Of a stretch of 64,000 nucleotides of DNA, positions 49,293 to 57,976 are shown piece after piece; within the stretch, counting starts at the first letter, position 1, and each line of letters opens with the position of its first letter. Position numbers and translations under genes: made by a program. The notes beneath the pieces are model-generated. The model made no database searches. It was not told where the DNA came from and saw nothing but the letters and a program-made list of their open reading frames with translations. The stretch comes from Candidatus Ideonella esbjergensis (GTDB lineage Bacteria; Pseudomonadota; Gammaproteobacteria; Burkholderiales; Burkholderiaceae_C). The stretch is from the NCBI GenBank assembly GCA_016710065.1, contig JADJLP010000001.1, positions 1,719,001-1,783,000 of the forward strand, given 5' to 3'.

Positions 49293-49648
49293 ACTAAGTT
49301 ATCCACAGGCTGAAGAGTTATCCCCAGGACTTCCGGGACGCAGCCCGATGGCTTCAGGGACACCTGTGGAGACTTGTCCGGACGGCAAGTGCCTAGAGCC
49401 CGGACGGGAAACTACCTAACCGATTGATTTTGAATGACTTTTCGGTCTGAGAAGTCTTGAACTATTGAACTTCTAAAACTGATCGACGACTGACCCTTTG
49501 AAGAAGCCATCAGAACGTCCTGAAATCCAGGTTCTCTGCCGTCTGCACGCCATCACTTGCACGACTAACGTGGAATCGACCAATGTCTTGAGAAAGGACT
49601 GTCTCACGTAGAATTGCGTCCATTGTCATAGCGCACTGCAAGGAACGC

Positions 49649-50857
49649 ATGGATCCGACCACACCTGGGCCCTCGGCTACGCACCCGATCTCACTGAAGG
49701 CGATCACAGAGCAGGCAGAGCGCGCAACATCGATCGTGGCGCAGGCGCGTGGCGTGATGCTAGCGCCGGACTCGCGAAAGCTGCCGCCAACATTCTCTGC
49801 GACCCAGCTCATCGAGCGCTTGCAGATCGAGCGGTCGCAGTATGAGTACCGGGTGCGCAATCCAGGCGGACTTCCGACCGGTCGGCTGACCTCGACGGGT
49901 GCTCGACGCGAGTTCACGCTCTCGGAGATGCGGCAGTGGGCGCGCCACTACCGGTCAGCTCATCTGCGGCCCGAAGGCGGTGAGGCCATCACGATCTCAA
50001 CAGCGCACTTCAAAGGCGGGAGTTCGAAGACAACAACGGCCACCACCCTTGCCCAGGGCCTGAGCATGCGTGGCCACAAGGTACTGGTCGTCGACGTGGA
50101 CCCGCAAGGCAGCATGACCACGCTCTTCGGCTTCCTTCCGGACGCGGAGGTCGATGTGACCCAGACGCTGCTGCCGCTGCTCAGCGGCGACGAGCCCGAC
50201 GTCAACTACGCGATCAGGCCGACCTACTGGGATGGTGTGGACCTGGTGCCCTCCTCCTCTCCCCTCTTCTCGGCCGAGTTCATTCTGCCGACACGGCAGC
50301 TCAAGGAAGCCTCGTTTCAGTTCTGGCGCACGCTCGATTTCGGCCTGGACCCGATTCGGTCCAAGTACGACGTGATCATTTGCGACACGCCGCCGTCGCT
50401 GTCGTTCCTCACGGTCAATGCGCTCATGGCCAGTGACGGCATCATCATGCCGCTGCCACCCAGCAATCTGGACTTTGCCTCGAGCGCGCAGTTTTGGGAT
50501 CTGTTCAAGGACCTGGCAGACGACTTTGCCGGCCGCGGCGCCGGGAAGGACTTCGCTTTCATCAACATCCTGCTGTCGAAGGTGAAGTACGCGGCTCCCA
50601 AGGACAACACCGGGCAGTCCACGGCCATCATCCGGGAGTGGATCCAGGCAGCCTATGCCGAGCGGGTGCTGCCGGTGGAGATTCCCGACGTCGAGGCCGT
50701 TCGCACGGCCAGCAAGGAGTTCGGGACCGTCTACGACGCGAGTCGCGACAACGCTTCGACGCGCACGTTCAAGAGCGCCTTTGAGGCCTACGATCGTTTC
50801 GTGGACCTGATCGAGCAACAGATCGAGACGTTCTGGCAGCGCCAGGTGGGAGGTTGA
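49649..50857 (+). CDS. parA: ParA partition ATPase (type Ia)
   Basis: 402 aa. An N-terminal helix-turn-helix domain (FSATQLIERLQIERSQYEYR, RREFTLSEMRQWARHYRSAH) precedes the deviant Walker A FKGGSSKTTTATTLA, VVDVDPQGSMTTLFG (A'), DVIICDTPPSLSFLTVNALM (B). This is the type Ia layout in which ParA also autorepresses. AAGGAACGC precedes ATG 49649. It is followed after 1 base by parB. Confidence 0.9.
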   Translation: MDPTTPGPSATHPISLKAITEQAERATSIVAQARGVMLAPDSRKLPPTFSATQLIERLQIERSQYEYRVRNPGGLPTGRLTSTGARREFTLSEMRQWARHYRSAHLRPEGGEAITISTAHFKGGSSKTTTATTLAQGLSMRGHKVLVVDVDPQGSMTTLFGFLPDAEVDVTQTLLPLLSGDEPDVNYAIRPTYWDGVDLVPSSSPLFSAEFILPTRQLKEASFQFWRTLDFGLDPIRSKYDVIICDTPPSLSFLTVNALMASDGIIMPLPPSNLDFASSAQFWDLFKDLADDFAGRGAGKDFAFINILLSKVKYAAPKDNTGQSTAIIREWIQAAYAERVLPVEIPDVEAVRTASKEFGTVYDASRDNASTRTFKSAFEAYDRFVDLIEQQIETFWQRQVGG

Positions 50858-50858
50858 T

Positions 50859-51908
50859 GTGGCCACGCCGAAGAAGGGGCAAGGGATCGCCTTCAAGATC
50901 CCCGACCAAGCCGCGGAGCCGCCAGTGACCCCCGAAGCGCCGTCCACTGCCAAGCCTGGGAACCCGCGCACTGGTGTTGGGATGCTTTCCCGAATGATCT
51001 CCGGTGCGCAGGCCGACACTGAAGCCGTCACGAAGCTCAACGCGGAGATCGAAAAGCTCAAGTTGCAGGTGGGCGAGCAACTCATCGATCCTCGCCAGAT
51101 TGCGTTGACACGGTGGGCTGACCGCCATCCGGACTCGTTCTCCAGCCAGGCCTTTCTCGAGCTGAAGCAGGAGATCGAGAGTGCCGGGGGCAACGTCCAG
51201 CCGATCAAGGTCAGACCGATCCGCGGTGCAGGCGCTGACCACGTCGACGGCCCGCGCTTCGAACTGGTCTACGGTTCCCGTCGGACTCGCGCGTGCCTCG
51301 AACTCGGCTTGCCGGTGCGGGCTGTGGTGGACGAGAACATCGACGACCAGTCGTTGTACGTCCAGATGCAGCGGGAGAACCGGGGCCGCGCGAATCTGTC
51401 GGCCTGGGAGCAGGGCGTCAGCTACCACAAGGCTCTGAACGAGGGCCTGTTTCCCAGTGCGCGGCGCCTCGCCGAACAGATTGGCCTGGACCACAGCAAC
51501 GTGGCCAAGGCTCTTCGTGTTGCCGAACTCCCGCAGGAGATCGTTGGGGCGTTCCGCAGTCCGGTCGACATCCAGTTCCGATGGGCTGTCGCGCTGGACA
51601 AGGCCTACCAGCAGGATCCAGACGCGGTTCTGTCGGCGGCCCGCTTGCTCGCCGGACGGTCGCCGAAGCCCGCCGCCGCGGAGGTGTTTCGCAGCCTGAC
51701 CGAGTCGGTCTCTGCAAAGGGCAAACCCAAGGCAAAGGACGCGACGCGCACCTTCGCGATTGCCGACGGCAAGAAGGGTGTGATACGTGCAGGGAAGGGC
51801 GGCGCGGTCACGGTTGAACTGCCTCGCGGCGTCCTGTCGCCGGCCCGCTGGGCGGCCTTCGAAACGGCCCTCCAGAAGCTGCTTTCCGAGCTACCGGAAG
51901 CACCTTGA
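50859..51908 (+). CDS. parB: ParB partition protein
   Basis: 349 aa from GTG 50859 with GGGAGG upstream. VRPIRGAGADHVDGPRFELV, then YGSRRTRACLELGLPVRAVV (GSRR box), MQRENRGRANLSAWEQGVSY (ENxxR) and a helix-turn-helix ARRLAEQIGLDHSNVAKALR; C-terminal SPARWAAFETALQKLLSELP. Classical ParB/RepB of a large plasmid. Candidate binding sites lie immediately downstream. Confidence 0.9.
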   Translation: MATPKKGQGIAFKIPDQAAEPPVTPEAPSTAKPGNPRTGVGMLSRMISGAQADTEAVTKLNAEIEKLKLQVGEQLIDPRQIALTRWADRHPDSFSSQAFLELKQEIESAGGNVQPIKVRPIRGAGADHVDGPRFELVYGSRRTRACLELGLPVRAVVDENIDDQSLYVQMQRENRGRANLSAWEQGVSYHKALNEGLFPSARRLAEQIGLDHSNVAKALRVAELPQEIVGAFRSPVDIQFRWAVALDKAYQQDPDAVLSAARLLAGRSPKPAAAEVFRSLTESVSAKGKPKAKDATRTFAIADGKKGVIRAGKGGAVTVELPRGVLSPARWAAFETALQKLLSELPEAP

Positions 51909-51910
51909 AA

Positions 51911-52089
51911 AGCCTCCGTGGTACCGTACCACGGAGGCTGTGAACGCCTCGACGAGCTTCCTTTGAGAAGCCGCTGACGGCTTCGTGGATGGTCTCCAGG
52001 GCGTCGCCCGCGGTCTCTGTGGCTCCGTACCACTGGCGTCCGGAGACCATTTCCCGGGGCTACAAAACCGGGGTGTGGTTCCGTACCAC
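51911..52089. promoter_or_regulatory. Three parS-like palindromes
   Basis: GTGGTACCGTACCAC (51918-51932), GTGGCTCCGTACCAC (52019-52033) and GTGGTTCCGTACCAC (52075-52089). The first is part of a perfect 29-base palindrome (arms AGCCTCCGTGGTAC, centre C). Three copies of one palindromic motif directly after parB are the expected parS cluster. The first could also act as a terminator. Confidence 0.65.
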
Positions 52090-52106
52090 ACCCCCCCTGG
52101 GCAAGG

Positions 52107-54557
52107 CTATTTCGGTGGGGTCACCACGGTCGCCACACGGCGGCGCGGCACATCCGAGGTGGGCGGGTTCGCCGCTCGCTGCATCGCCCGCATTCCCCTG
52201 ACCAGGTCTGCGGCGTCGGCCTTCACGTAGACCGACGTCACCCTGAGATCTGAGTGCCCCAGCAGGCTCTGCAGCACCTGGGGCTGCATCTGCTTCACAG
52301 CGCTGTTGGCGAAGGTGTGACGCAGCCAGTGGGTCGAGGCATTCAGAAAGTCAGCCGAACCGGGGGCGCCATCACGCGCTGCAGCGGCGACGGCCACGTC
52401 GCGAAAGAAGCGACGGAGCACCTTGTAGATCGCCGAGCGCTCCAGCGCGCCATACCGGTCAGCCTGAGATGGCTGCTGGTGGTCAATGAATGGCACGCCG
52501 AGCCGGTCCAAATCACGGCGAGGGGGAGGGCGCTTGAGGATCCCAACGAGAGGACGCCAGGCTTCCTGGTGCTCGCTGCGCAAGGCGTCCTGCAATGCCT
52601 GCCCCGCACCCACTGCGATGCCATCGTCGAGTCCTTGAGAGGTAGCCGACATGCGTTCGCCGGCAGCGGTGATGGGAAGGCTGTTGGGCGCCTGGACTCT
52701 CGCCACGCGTGCGTCGAACCCCAGACCCGCGGCGTCCATGTCCTGGTGGTGCTGTTCGAGCAGGGTCTTGATCTCATCGAAGACCATTACCGTCCGGAGC
52801 TTCCCGCCCTTGCCGATGACGTCCAGCAGCCAGGCCTCTTCGCCATCCACGAGCTCGCGCCGGAAGCCCCTCAAGCGGGTCGTGGCCAGCTCCGACAAGC
52901 GCAACCCGGTGGTGCTGCCGAGCTCCAGAAGTAGTTGCAGGCGCCGCCGCTCCGGAGTGTCCGGCTTTTCATGTAGCACCTCCATCGCGAAGGCCCACTG
53001 ACGCTCGCTCAAGGACCGGCGAACGTCGATGCTCGGCTTCAGCAGACCCAGGGTGCGACCGAGATTCGCCATGGCGTTGGCTCGCAGGTACCCCTTCTCG
53101 TGCATGGCGGAAAACATGCTGCCCAGCACCGTGAACTCGTGGCGCTGGCTGTTCCGCCCCAACGGGCCCCGGAAGGGCCTCCAGGAGGCGTCCTCGCGCC
53201 TCACCTTGCGCTCCTGTACCCAATCGGCAGGCGGAGCCACCAGGAAGGCCTGGTAGGCCTGCAGATCGGGCTCCTGGAGCGAGGAAAGGGCCTTACGGCG
53301 CACGTGGATGCACCAGAGGTAGAAGCGCTCGGCGATACGGGTGTAGTCCCGTCGGGTCTGCCCCTGGTACCGGCTCAGCCACTGGCTGATCGCCTGAACA
53401 TCCGTCTCGGCGCCCCAGACGTTGGTCTCATGGGACCGGAAGGCGCCCTGTCGACCCGACAGGGCATCGGGCAGGGCGCCGTCAACGATGGGGACTAGGG
53501 CGAACGGCTCCGCGTTGGTCACCCCACGACCCGCCAGGTCTCGCCGGCGAAGCAGGGCCAGGTCGGTCTCCGGCCGACGGGCCGACTCCTTGAAGGGTCG
53601 TCCGCCGGCTTCTGCAATGGGGGTCAACCAGTCGAGGAGACGCCGGGCCCGCACGACGCCCATCCGAGGCACACGGCGGTGCCACCGGAACCCGTAGATG
53701 TTGATGAAGTTGACCAAGTCACCAAGCGACTTAACGCCGACCTTGGCCAAGTCGCGCGGGATTCCGGAGCCCAGCCAGAAGCCGGCCTCGTCCTCAAGGC
53801 TGGCCTCACGCGAGATCACGCGCTCCAGCGTCGCAAGGGCCTCCACGACAGCCTTTCGTTGCGCCCCAGACAGGCGCGAGGTCGCGGCGATCGGCGACTC
53901 CTCGACGAGGCGGGCGTGGGTCGTGGCGGCCAGGGCGGGGGAGGGCAGGGCAGCGAAGTGTCCGGCTTTTCCTGCCCCGAACTGACCCCTTGCGGCCTCC
54001 GCTCCGAACTCCTCGCCGTACAGCTCGAGCCACTCCGCTTCCGTGTAGAAGTCCTCATCGATTCCGGCAGCACCGCAGTATTGGGAGCGCCACTCCTCAA
54101 GCGAAGGGGAGGGCGGGGGGCTGGGCGCCGGCCGTTGCATGCCTTCTGGGTCGATGTGTCCGGCTTTTCCTGCCCCCCGCTTGGTCCGTGCGACTGCGAA
54201 GTCGGGGAGGGCGCGCAAGGCCGGAAGCGCTACAGCCAGCTCGGCCTTGCATTCACGTGTCGCTCCCGCGCGCTCGATGGCGCCGACAACCAGGCGCAGC
54301 CGGCCGGCGAAGTGGCGACGATCGCTGGGTCCACCGGTGAATGACAGGTAGAGCCTCCAGGCGCGTTCGAGGTCGACTCCATCGAGCAGTGCGCGCAGGA
54401 AGGCGAAGTGGTGGCGGCCTAGCTCACCACAGCCTTCGCGCAGCAGACGGGTCTTCGCGCCCGGCGGGCGGCCGCGACGCCTCGGTGGCAAGCCGGTCTC
54501 GGCCGTGAGCTGGCCTGTGGCCGGTGCTACCTGTGAAGCCACCACCTCCGTAGGCAT
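52107..54557 (-). CDS. Large tyrosine recombinase, DUF3701-type N-terminus
   Basis: 816 aa from ATG 54557 (GGGGGA upstream; GTG at 54590 has no ribosome site). N-terminal HHFAFLRALLDGVDLERAWR and LYLSFTGGPSDRRHFAGRLR resemble DUF3701 integrases; a middle domain (YGFRWHRRVPRMGVVRARRL) follows. Catalytic residues: GLRLSEL (Arg), GKGGK (Lys), HWLRHTFA (His/Arg), LLGHSDLRVTSVYV (His, Tyr). Probably a plasmid multimer-resolution or integration enzyme, given that it lies next to par and 50 bases from an inverted-repeat site. Confidence 0.8.
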   Translation of the reverse strand: MPTEVVASQVAPATGQLTAETGLPPRRRGRPPGAKTRLLREGCGELGRHHFAFLRALLDGVDLERAWRLYLSFTGGPSDRRHFAGRLRLVVGAIERAGATRECKAELAVALPALRALPDFAVARTKRGAGKAGHIDPEGMQRPAPSPPPSPSLEEWRSQYCGAAGIDEDFYTEAEWLELYGEEFGAEAARGQFGAGKAGHFAALPSPALAATTHARLVEESPIAATSRLSGAQRKAVVEALATLERVISREASLEDEAGFWLGSGIPRDLAKVGVKSLGDLVNFINIYGFRWHRRVPRMGVVRARRLLDWLTPIAEAGGRPFKESARRPETDLALLRRRDLAGRGVTNAEPFALVPIVDGALPDALSGRQGAFRSHETNVWGAETDVQAISQWLSRYQGQTRRDYTRIAERFYLWCIHVRRKALSSLQEPDLQAYQAFLVAPPADWVQERKVRREDASWRPFRGPLGRNSQRHEFTVLGSMFSAMHEKGYLRANAMANLGRTLGLLKPSIDVRRSLSERQWAFAMEVLHEKPDTPERRRLQLLLELGSTTGLRLSELATTRLRGFRRELVDGEEAWLLDVIGKGGKLRTVMVFDEIKTLLEQHHQDMDAAGLGFDARVARVQAPNSLPITAAGERMSATSQGLDDGIAVGAGQALQDALRSEHQEAWRPLVGILKRPPPRRDLDRLGVPFIDHQQPSQADRYGALERSAIYKVLRRFFRDVAVAAAARDGAPGSADFLNASTHWLRHTFANSAVKQMQPQVLQSLLGHSDLRVTSVYVKADAADLVRGMRAMQRAANPPTSDVPRRRVATVVTPPK
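52957..54176 (+). repeat. Three iteron-like boxes inside the recombinase gene
   Basis: GTGTCCGGCTTTTC occurs at 52957-52970, 53958-53971 and 54156-54169; the last two extend with CTGCCCC. The reverse of the oriV repeat reads GTGTCCGGGATTTCAGG, so 12 of the first 14 positions match. Two copies encode GAGKAGH; the third is in another reading frame. Confidence 0.45.
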
Positions 54558-54607
54558 GAAAAAGGGGTCCCCCAAGAGCGGTACCCCCACTATAGAAGAA
54601 TTTTCGC

Positions 54608-54639
54608 GATGTCCTGAGAAGTGTTCTTATCAGGACGTC
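54608..54639. other. Possible recombinase core site
   Basis: GATGTCCTGAGAAG (54608-54621), spacer TGTT, CTTATCAGGACGTC (54626-54639): inverted arms with 12 of 14 matches, flanked by TTTCGCG and TTTCGCGAA. This is the layout of a tyrosine-recombinase core site and is 51 bases upstream of the recombinase start. It could instead be an operator. Confidence 0.4.
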
Positions 54640-54808
54640 ATTTCGCGAAGGTATATCTGGCCTTCCGCGCGCCAGCATTCGCAGTGGGGCGGCATGGCGC
54701 TTAGCACCGCAGCGCCGCACGCAGCTGCGGATGCTCCAACCGCGCCATCGCAACCTCTTGAAGTCGGGCGAGGCAACAAGCCGGAAGTACTTGCCTATTG
54801 CGCGCCGG

Positions 54809-55453
54809 TCAAGCGCCCGATGGCGGCCGCCGCAAGAGCGCCAGACTGGTAGCCAACAGCAGCAGCGTGGCGCCACAAGCACGGTCGATCCGTAGGCGAG
54901 TCGACGCCGCGTCGAAGAACCGCGTGGCGCGCTCGCCTGCCACGGCGTAAGCGGCCATCGTGACCAGGTCCAGCGAGCCGAAGATCAGCGCCAGTACGGT
55001 GTATTGCGCGGCCTGAGGCTGTGCAGGATCGATGAACTGGGGCAGCAGTGCCGCGAAAAACAGATAGGCCTTGGGATTGGTCACGGCGACCAGAAAGCTA
55101 CGCAGGAAGAGGGCGGAGGACGTTGGCCTGATGTCGAGCGCTGTAGCGGCTTGCACCGGCGACAGGGCGGTGCTTTTCTGCAGCAGCCGCACACCGAGGT
55201 AGGCCAAGTAAGCCACACCCACCCACTTGACGACGGCAAACGCCGATGCCGATGCTGTCAGCAGCGTACTCAACCCCGCCGTCGCGGCGGCCATCAGCAA
55301 AAGGTCCGAGACCACAGCACCTGCCATTCCGGGCAGCGCCGCCCGCAAGCCAAAACGCGAGCCGTTGCTGAGCGCGAGCAGGGTGGTCGGGCCCGGTGTG
55401 GCGATGCACAGCAGCGCGACACCGGCGAAAGCGAGCAGTGCGGCCGACGACAC
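54809..55453 (-). CDS. LysE-family exporter
   Basis: 214 aa, GTG start at 55453. Six hydrophobic segments, LysE/RhtB pattern ATPGPTTLLALSNGSRFGLR near the N-terminus and FFAALLPQFIDPAQPQAAQY in the middle. Family members export amino acids or derivatives; substrate unknown. It starts 2 bases after the DUF gene ends, so probably cotranscribed. Confidence 0.85.
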   Translation of the reverse strand: MSSAALLAFAGVALLCIATPGPTTLLALSNGSRFGLRAALPGMAGAVVSDLLLMAAATAGLSTLLTASASAFAVVKWVGVAYLAYLGVRLLQKSTALSPVQAATALDIRPTSSALFLRSFLVAVTNPKAYLFFAALLPQFIDPAQPQAAQYTVLALIFGSLDLVTMAAYAVAGERATRFFDAASTRLRIDRACGATLLLLATSLALLRRPPSGA

Positions 55454-55455
55454 GG

Positions 55456-56331
55456 TCAGTCTCCGGACACGAAGTGGATCTGCGTGACACGGCCTTCCCA
55501 GAACGGCAGGGTCCGGCCACCAGCGGCGCGTGCGATGACGAAGCGCCGGGGCAGCATCATGCCTTCCACCGCCTCGTAGTCGTCGCGTGATGCGTGCTCG
55601 CCCGACCCGTGATACGACGTGCGCAAGTCGCCATCTTCCTCGGCGTCGAAACTCAGCAGGCGTCCGTCGCCGCCGAAGGTGGCGACCATGGACGCACTGT
55701 CGTCGCCCAGGGTCACGATAGCCCGCGCGCGGTTGGCGTCCATCACCTCCCAGCGCACGGCACCACCGGGTAACAACGCCATCGGGTAGAGCGGGCTTTC
55801 CAGCAACCAGCGCCGCAGCGAGATGCGGTTCAACGTGGGTGAGGCGGGTTCATCGACCACGGTGATGGCCGACAGCAGCTTGGCCTTCATCTCCATCTGC
55901 CCACCGGCGTAGGCGTCGTAGGCGCGCGCGGTCAGTGCTGGCACCCTAGGCAGCAGCGGCGTGGTCGCGGCAAACACCAGCGCCGGGGTGTGGACCGCGA
56001 TCGTCTGCTCGGCGCGAGTGGGTGTGAAGGATTCGCTCCGGGGACGCCTGAATCGGCCCTCCATCTCGAGTTCCACGTGGCTTGCGTGCGGCGGCGGTGC
56101 GCCGCGGAACGTGAAAGCGAAGTAACGCTGCACGGGTGCGGGCAGGGCCGCAAGCGCCGTCGCCGACGCGGCGGTCGGTGCCGCTTGTCGTGCCTCCGCG
56201 ACGACCCGCTCGCGATGTGCGGCAATGTCGGCTTCGGTGCGCGATGCCAGCCACGCCAGCAGCGCGCCGCCCGTGACGGCAAGTGCCGCCGCGACGATGG
56301 CGCTGCGGACAAGGAAGTTTCGGTTCTGCAT
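55456..56331 (-). CDS. DUF6920/DUF6544-like membrane-anchored protein
   Basis: 291 aa from ATG 56331 (CAGGAG upstream). N-terminal anchor (VRSAIVAAALAVTGGALLAW), then LPAPVQRYFAFTFRGAPPPH, and a beta-rich domain (HVELEMEGRFRRP, PLYPMALLPGGAVRWEVMDA, DEEDGDLRTSYH-like segment, MMLPRRFVIARA). The pattern recalls DUF6544/DUF6920 proteins of unknown role. Same strand as the LysE and Crp-like genes. Confidence 0.65.
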   Translation of the reverse strand: MQNRNFLVRSAIVAAALAVTGGALLAWLASRTEADIAAHRERVVAEARQAAPTAASATALAALPAPVQRYFAFTFRGAPPPHASHVELEMEGRFRRPRSESFTPTRAEQTIAVHTPALVFAATTPLLPRVPALTARAYDAYAGGQMEMKAKLLSAITVVDEPASPTLNRISLRRWLLESPLYPMALLPGGAVRWEVMDANRARAIVTLGDDSASMVATFGGDGRLLSFDAEEDGDLRTSYHGSGEHASRDDYEAVEGMMLPRRFVIARAAGGRTLPFWEGRVTQIHFVSGD

Positions 56332-56401
56332 GGTCGGCTCCTGGGCTGTGCACACGGGAGCCACTGTGCGGCGCGTCTCGATCAGGCGCCTTAACAAATG
56401 A

Positions 56402-56986
56402 TCAGGGTGTGTCCGACAGGCGCCTCAGGCGCGACAGCGAGACATCGGTCAGGCCGAGGTACGTGGCCAGATGCACAAGGGGCACCCGCTCTGCCAACGC
56501 CGGGAATCGCTGGCAAAAGGCCTCGTAGCGGCGGCGGCCGTCCAGGGCGAGCAAGTCGTGCTCGCGCTGCAATTTGCCGGTGAGCAGGCGCTCCAGCAGT
56601 TCGCGCTGCAATGCCGGCCAGACACCGTGGCGCTGCAGCGCGTCACGGAACAGGGCCTCGTCACACCGCCAGACTCGCGAGGCTTCGATGCACGTGATGC
56701 CAAACAAGGAAGGCGCGTTCCACATGGCCGGCGTGATCGGGCAGACCAATGCGCCTTCGGCAAAGAAGTTCTTGTTGAACTCGCGGCCGTCACGGCGAAC
56801 GAAGTGCATGCGAACCAGCCCGCGCTCGATCAGAAGTGCCCAGCGCCAGCGATCGCCCTGAGTCAGCAGCGGCGCCCCGCGCACCAGGTCGATGGAACTG
56901 AACATCGGTTCCAGGTCGGCAACTGGCGCAGTACTCACATCGGGTACCACTGACTTCAACGATCGGTGCAGCAGGGCAGCGTCCAT
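56402..56986 (-). CDS. Crp/Fnr-family regulator
   Basis: 194 aa. Cyclic-nucleotide-binding-like beta domain (LVRGAPLLTQGDRWRWALLI, RMHFVRRDGREFNKNFFAEG) and C-terminal helix-turn-helix (PLVHLATYLGLTDVSLSRLR). No cysteine set for an iron-sulfur centre. The effector is unknown. Starts ATG 56986; ends 70 bases upstream of the DUF gene and may control it. Confidence 0.8.
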   Translation of the reverse strand: MDAALLHRSLKSVVPDVSTAPVADLEPMFSSIDLVRGAPLLTQGDRWRWALLIERGLVRMHFVRRDGREFNKNFFAEGALVCPITPAMWNAPSLFGITCIEASRVWRCDEALFRDALQRHGVWPALQRELLERLLTGKLQREHDLLALDGRRRYEAFCQRFPALAERVPLVHLATYLGLTDVSLSRLRRLSDTP

Positions 56987-57190
56987 GAGCGGATTGTCGG
57001 TGCCCAGTGCGGCTCAGAGCAGTCGCTGCTTCTCAGGGCCTTTGGCCTTTGCGGGACAGTCAAGCGTGGGAATCTAGTGCCCGCCGCGCCACCAGCGCCA
57101 CGACCATCAAGTCAATCAGTTTCGTCACTCTCAGCGTCCAGCGCGGCTGGCCGGGAAGCGGCAGCATCTTCAGCGCCATAGACGCGTGAG

Positions 57191-57649
57191 TCAGATCGCA
57201 ACAGGCAGCCTGTGGTACGGGTAGAACTCCGTGTCACGGGTCCAGCCCTTCTTGGCGTAGAGCGCCTGTCCAAACACGTTGTCATGCGCCACATTCAAGG
57301 AGATCCGTACCGCGCCTTGCGCCCACGCGTAGCGTTCGACTGCATCCAGCAGTCCGGACCCGACACCGGCCCTTCGGCCACTCGGATGAACGAAGACGTC
57401 GTTGAGCACGAAGACGCGCGCCAAGGCCGTTGACGACCAGCTCGGGTACAGGTGTGCGAACCCCATGGGCTCCGGCCCGGCGAAGGCGAGGAAAGCGATC
57501 GATTCCCCATGGTCGAAGCGAGCCCTCAGGAATTCGCGCGCGGCCGCAAGGTCACTTGGCCGGCCCTGGAACTCGCGGTACTGGTTGAAGAGGTCAGCGA
57601 GTGGGGCCAGGTCGGAAAAGCTTGCCTGACGGACGTTGAGTGTGTTCAT
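57191..57649 (-). CDS. GNAT N-acetyltransferase
   Basis: 152 aa from ATG 57649 (MNTLNVRQASFSDLAPLADL). FVLNDVFVHPSGRRAGVGSG, LLDAVERYAWAQGAVRISLN is the acetyl-CoA-binding motif A (Arg-Arg-x-Gly-x-Gly), and ALYAKKGWTRDTEFYPYHR the C-terminal motif B. Substrate unknown. The frame also opens at TTG 57661. Confidence 0.85.
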   Translation of the reverse strand: MNTLNVRQASFSDLAPLADLFNQYREFQGRPSDLAAAREFLRARFDHGESIAFLAFAGPEPMGFAHLYPSWSSTALARVFVLNDVFVHPSGRRAGVGSGLLDAVERYAWAQGAVRISLNVAHDNVFGQALYAKKGWTRDTEFYPYHRLPVAI

Positions 57650-57976
57650 GGGCAGCGCCAAAAGGCATTGAAGTGGCCGGTGGGTCGGATTTGCGTCCGG
57701 CAGCCCTCATTCTGTTGCCTTGCGACTTGCGCCGCGCGCCACGCTGTTTAGCAATCTCCGGCCGCCGGAGAGCCCAGAGAAGGGGTGGCCTTCCAGGGGG
57801 CGGCAGGATTCCGCAAAAACTCTTCATGTGCCGTAGGTGACCGGCGATCTCTCCCGAAGCTGGCTTGCGGGTGAACCCCGCGTTGCGCGCGCCGTCGTGG
57901 ACGTCCGTCCGCCTCGGCTGCATTTATTTCATTGAAAGAAATAGATATTACATGATGTGTGGCGTATGCTTCGTAG
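57650..57976. promoter_or_regulatory. chr promoter region with an inverted repeat
   Basis: 327 bases without a gene. At 57925-57943 TATTTC and GAAATA form an inverted repeat around ATTGAAA, within an AT-rich stretch 35-50 bases before chrB. This is a likely operator or promoter of the chromate operon; ChrB-type regulators bind there in other strains. The rest shows nothing clear. Confidence 0.5.

Larger units (their letters stand above)
49083..49648. other. Predicted origin of replication (oriV)
   Basis: 566-base gap between rep and parA. It contains two identical 19-base iteron-like repeats, a perfect DnaA box TTATCCACA (49299-49307), a near box TTATCCCCA (49318-49326), several CCGGAC/GTCCGG motifs, a third shortened CCTGAAATCC (49519-49528) and an AT-rich stretch at about 49410-49500. 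All parts of an iteron origin are present; activity is not tested. Confidence 0.75.
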
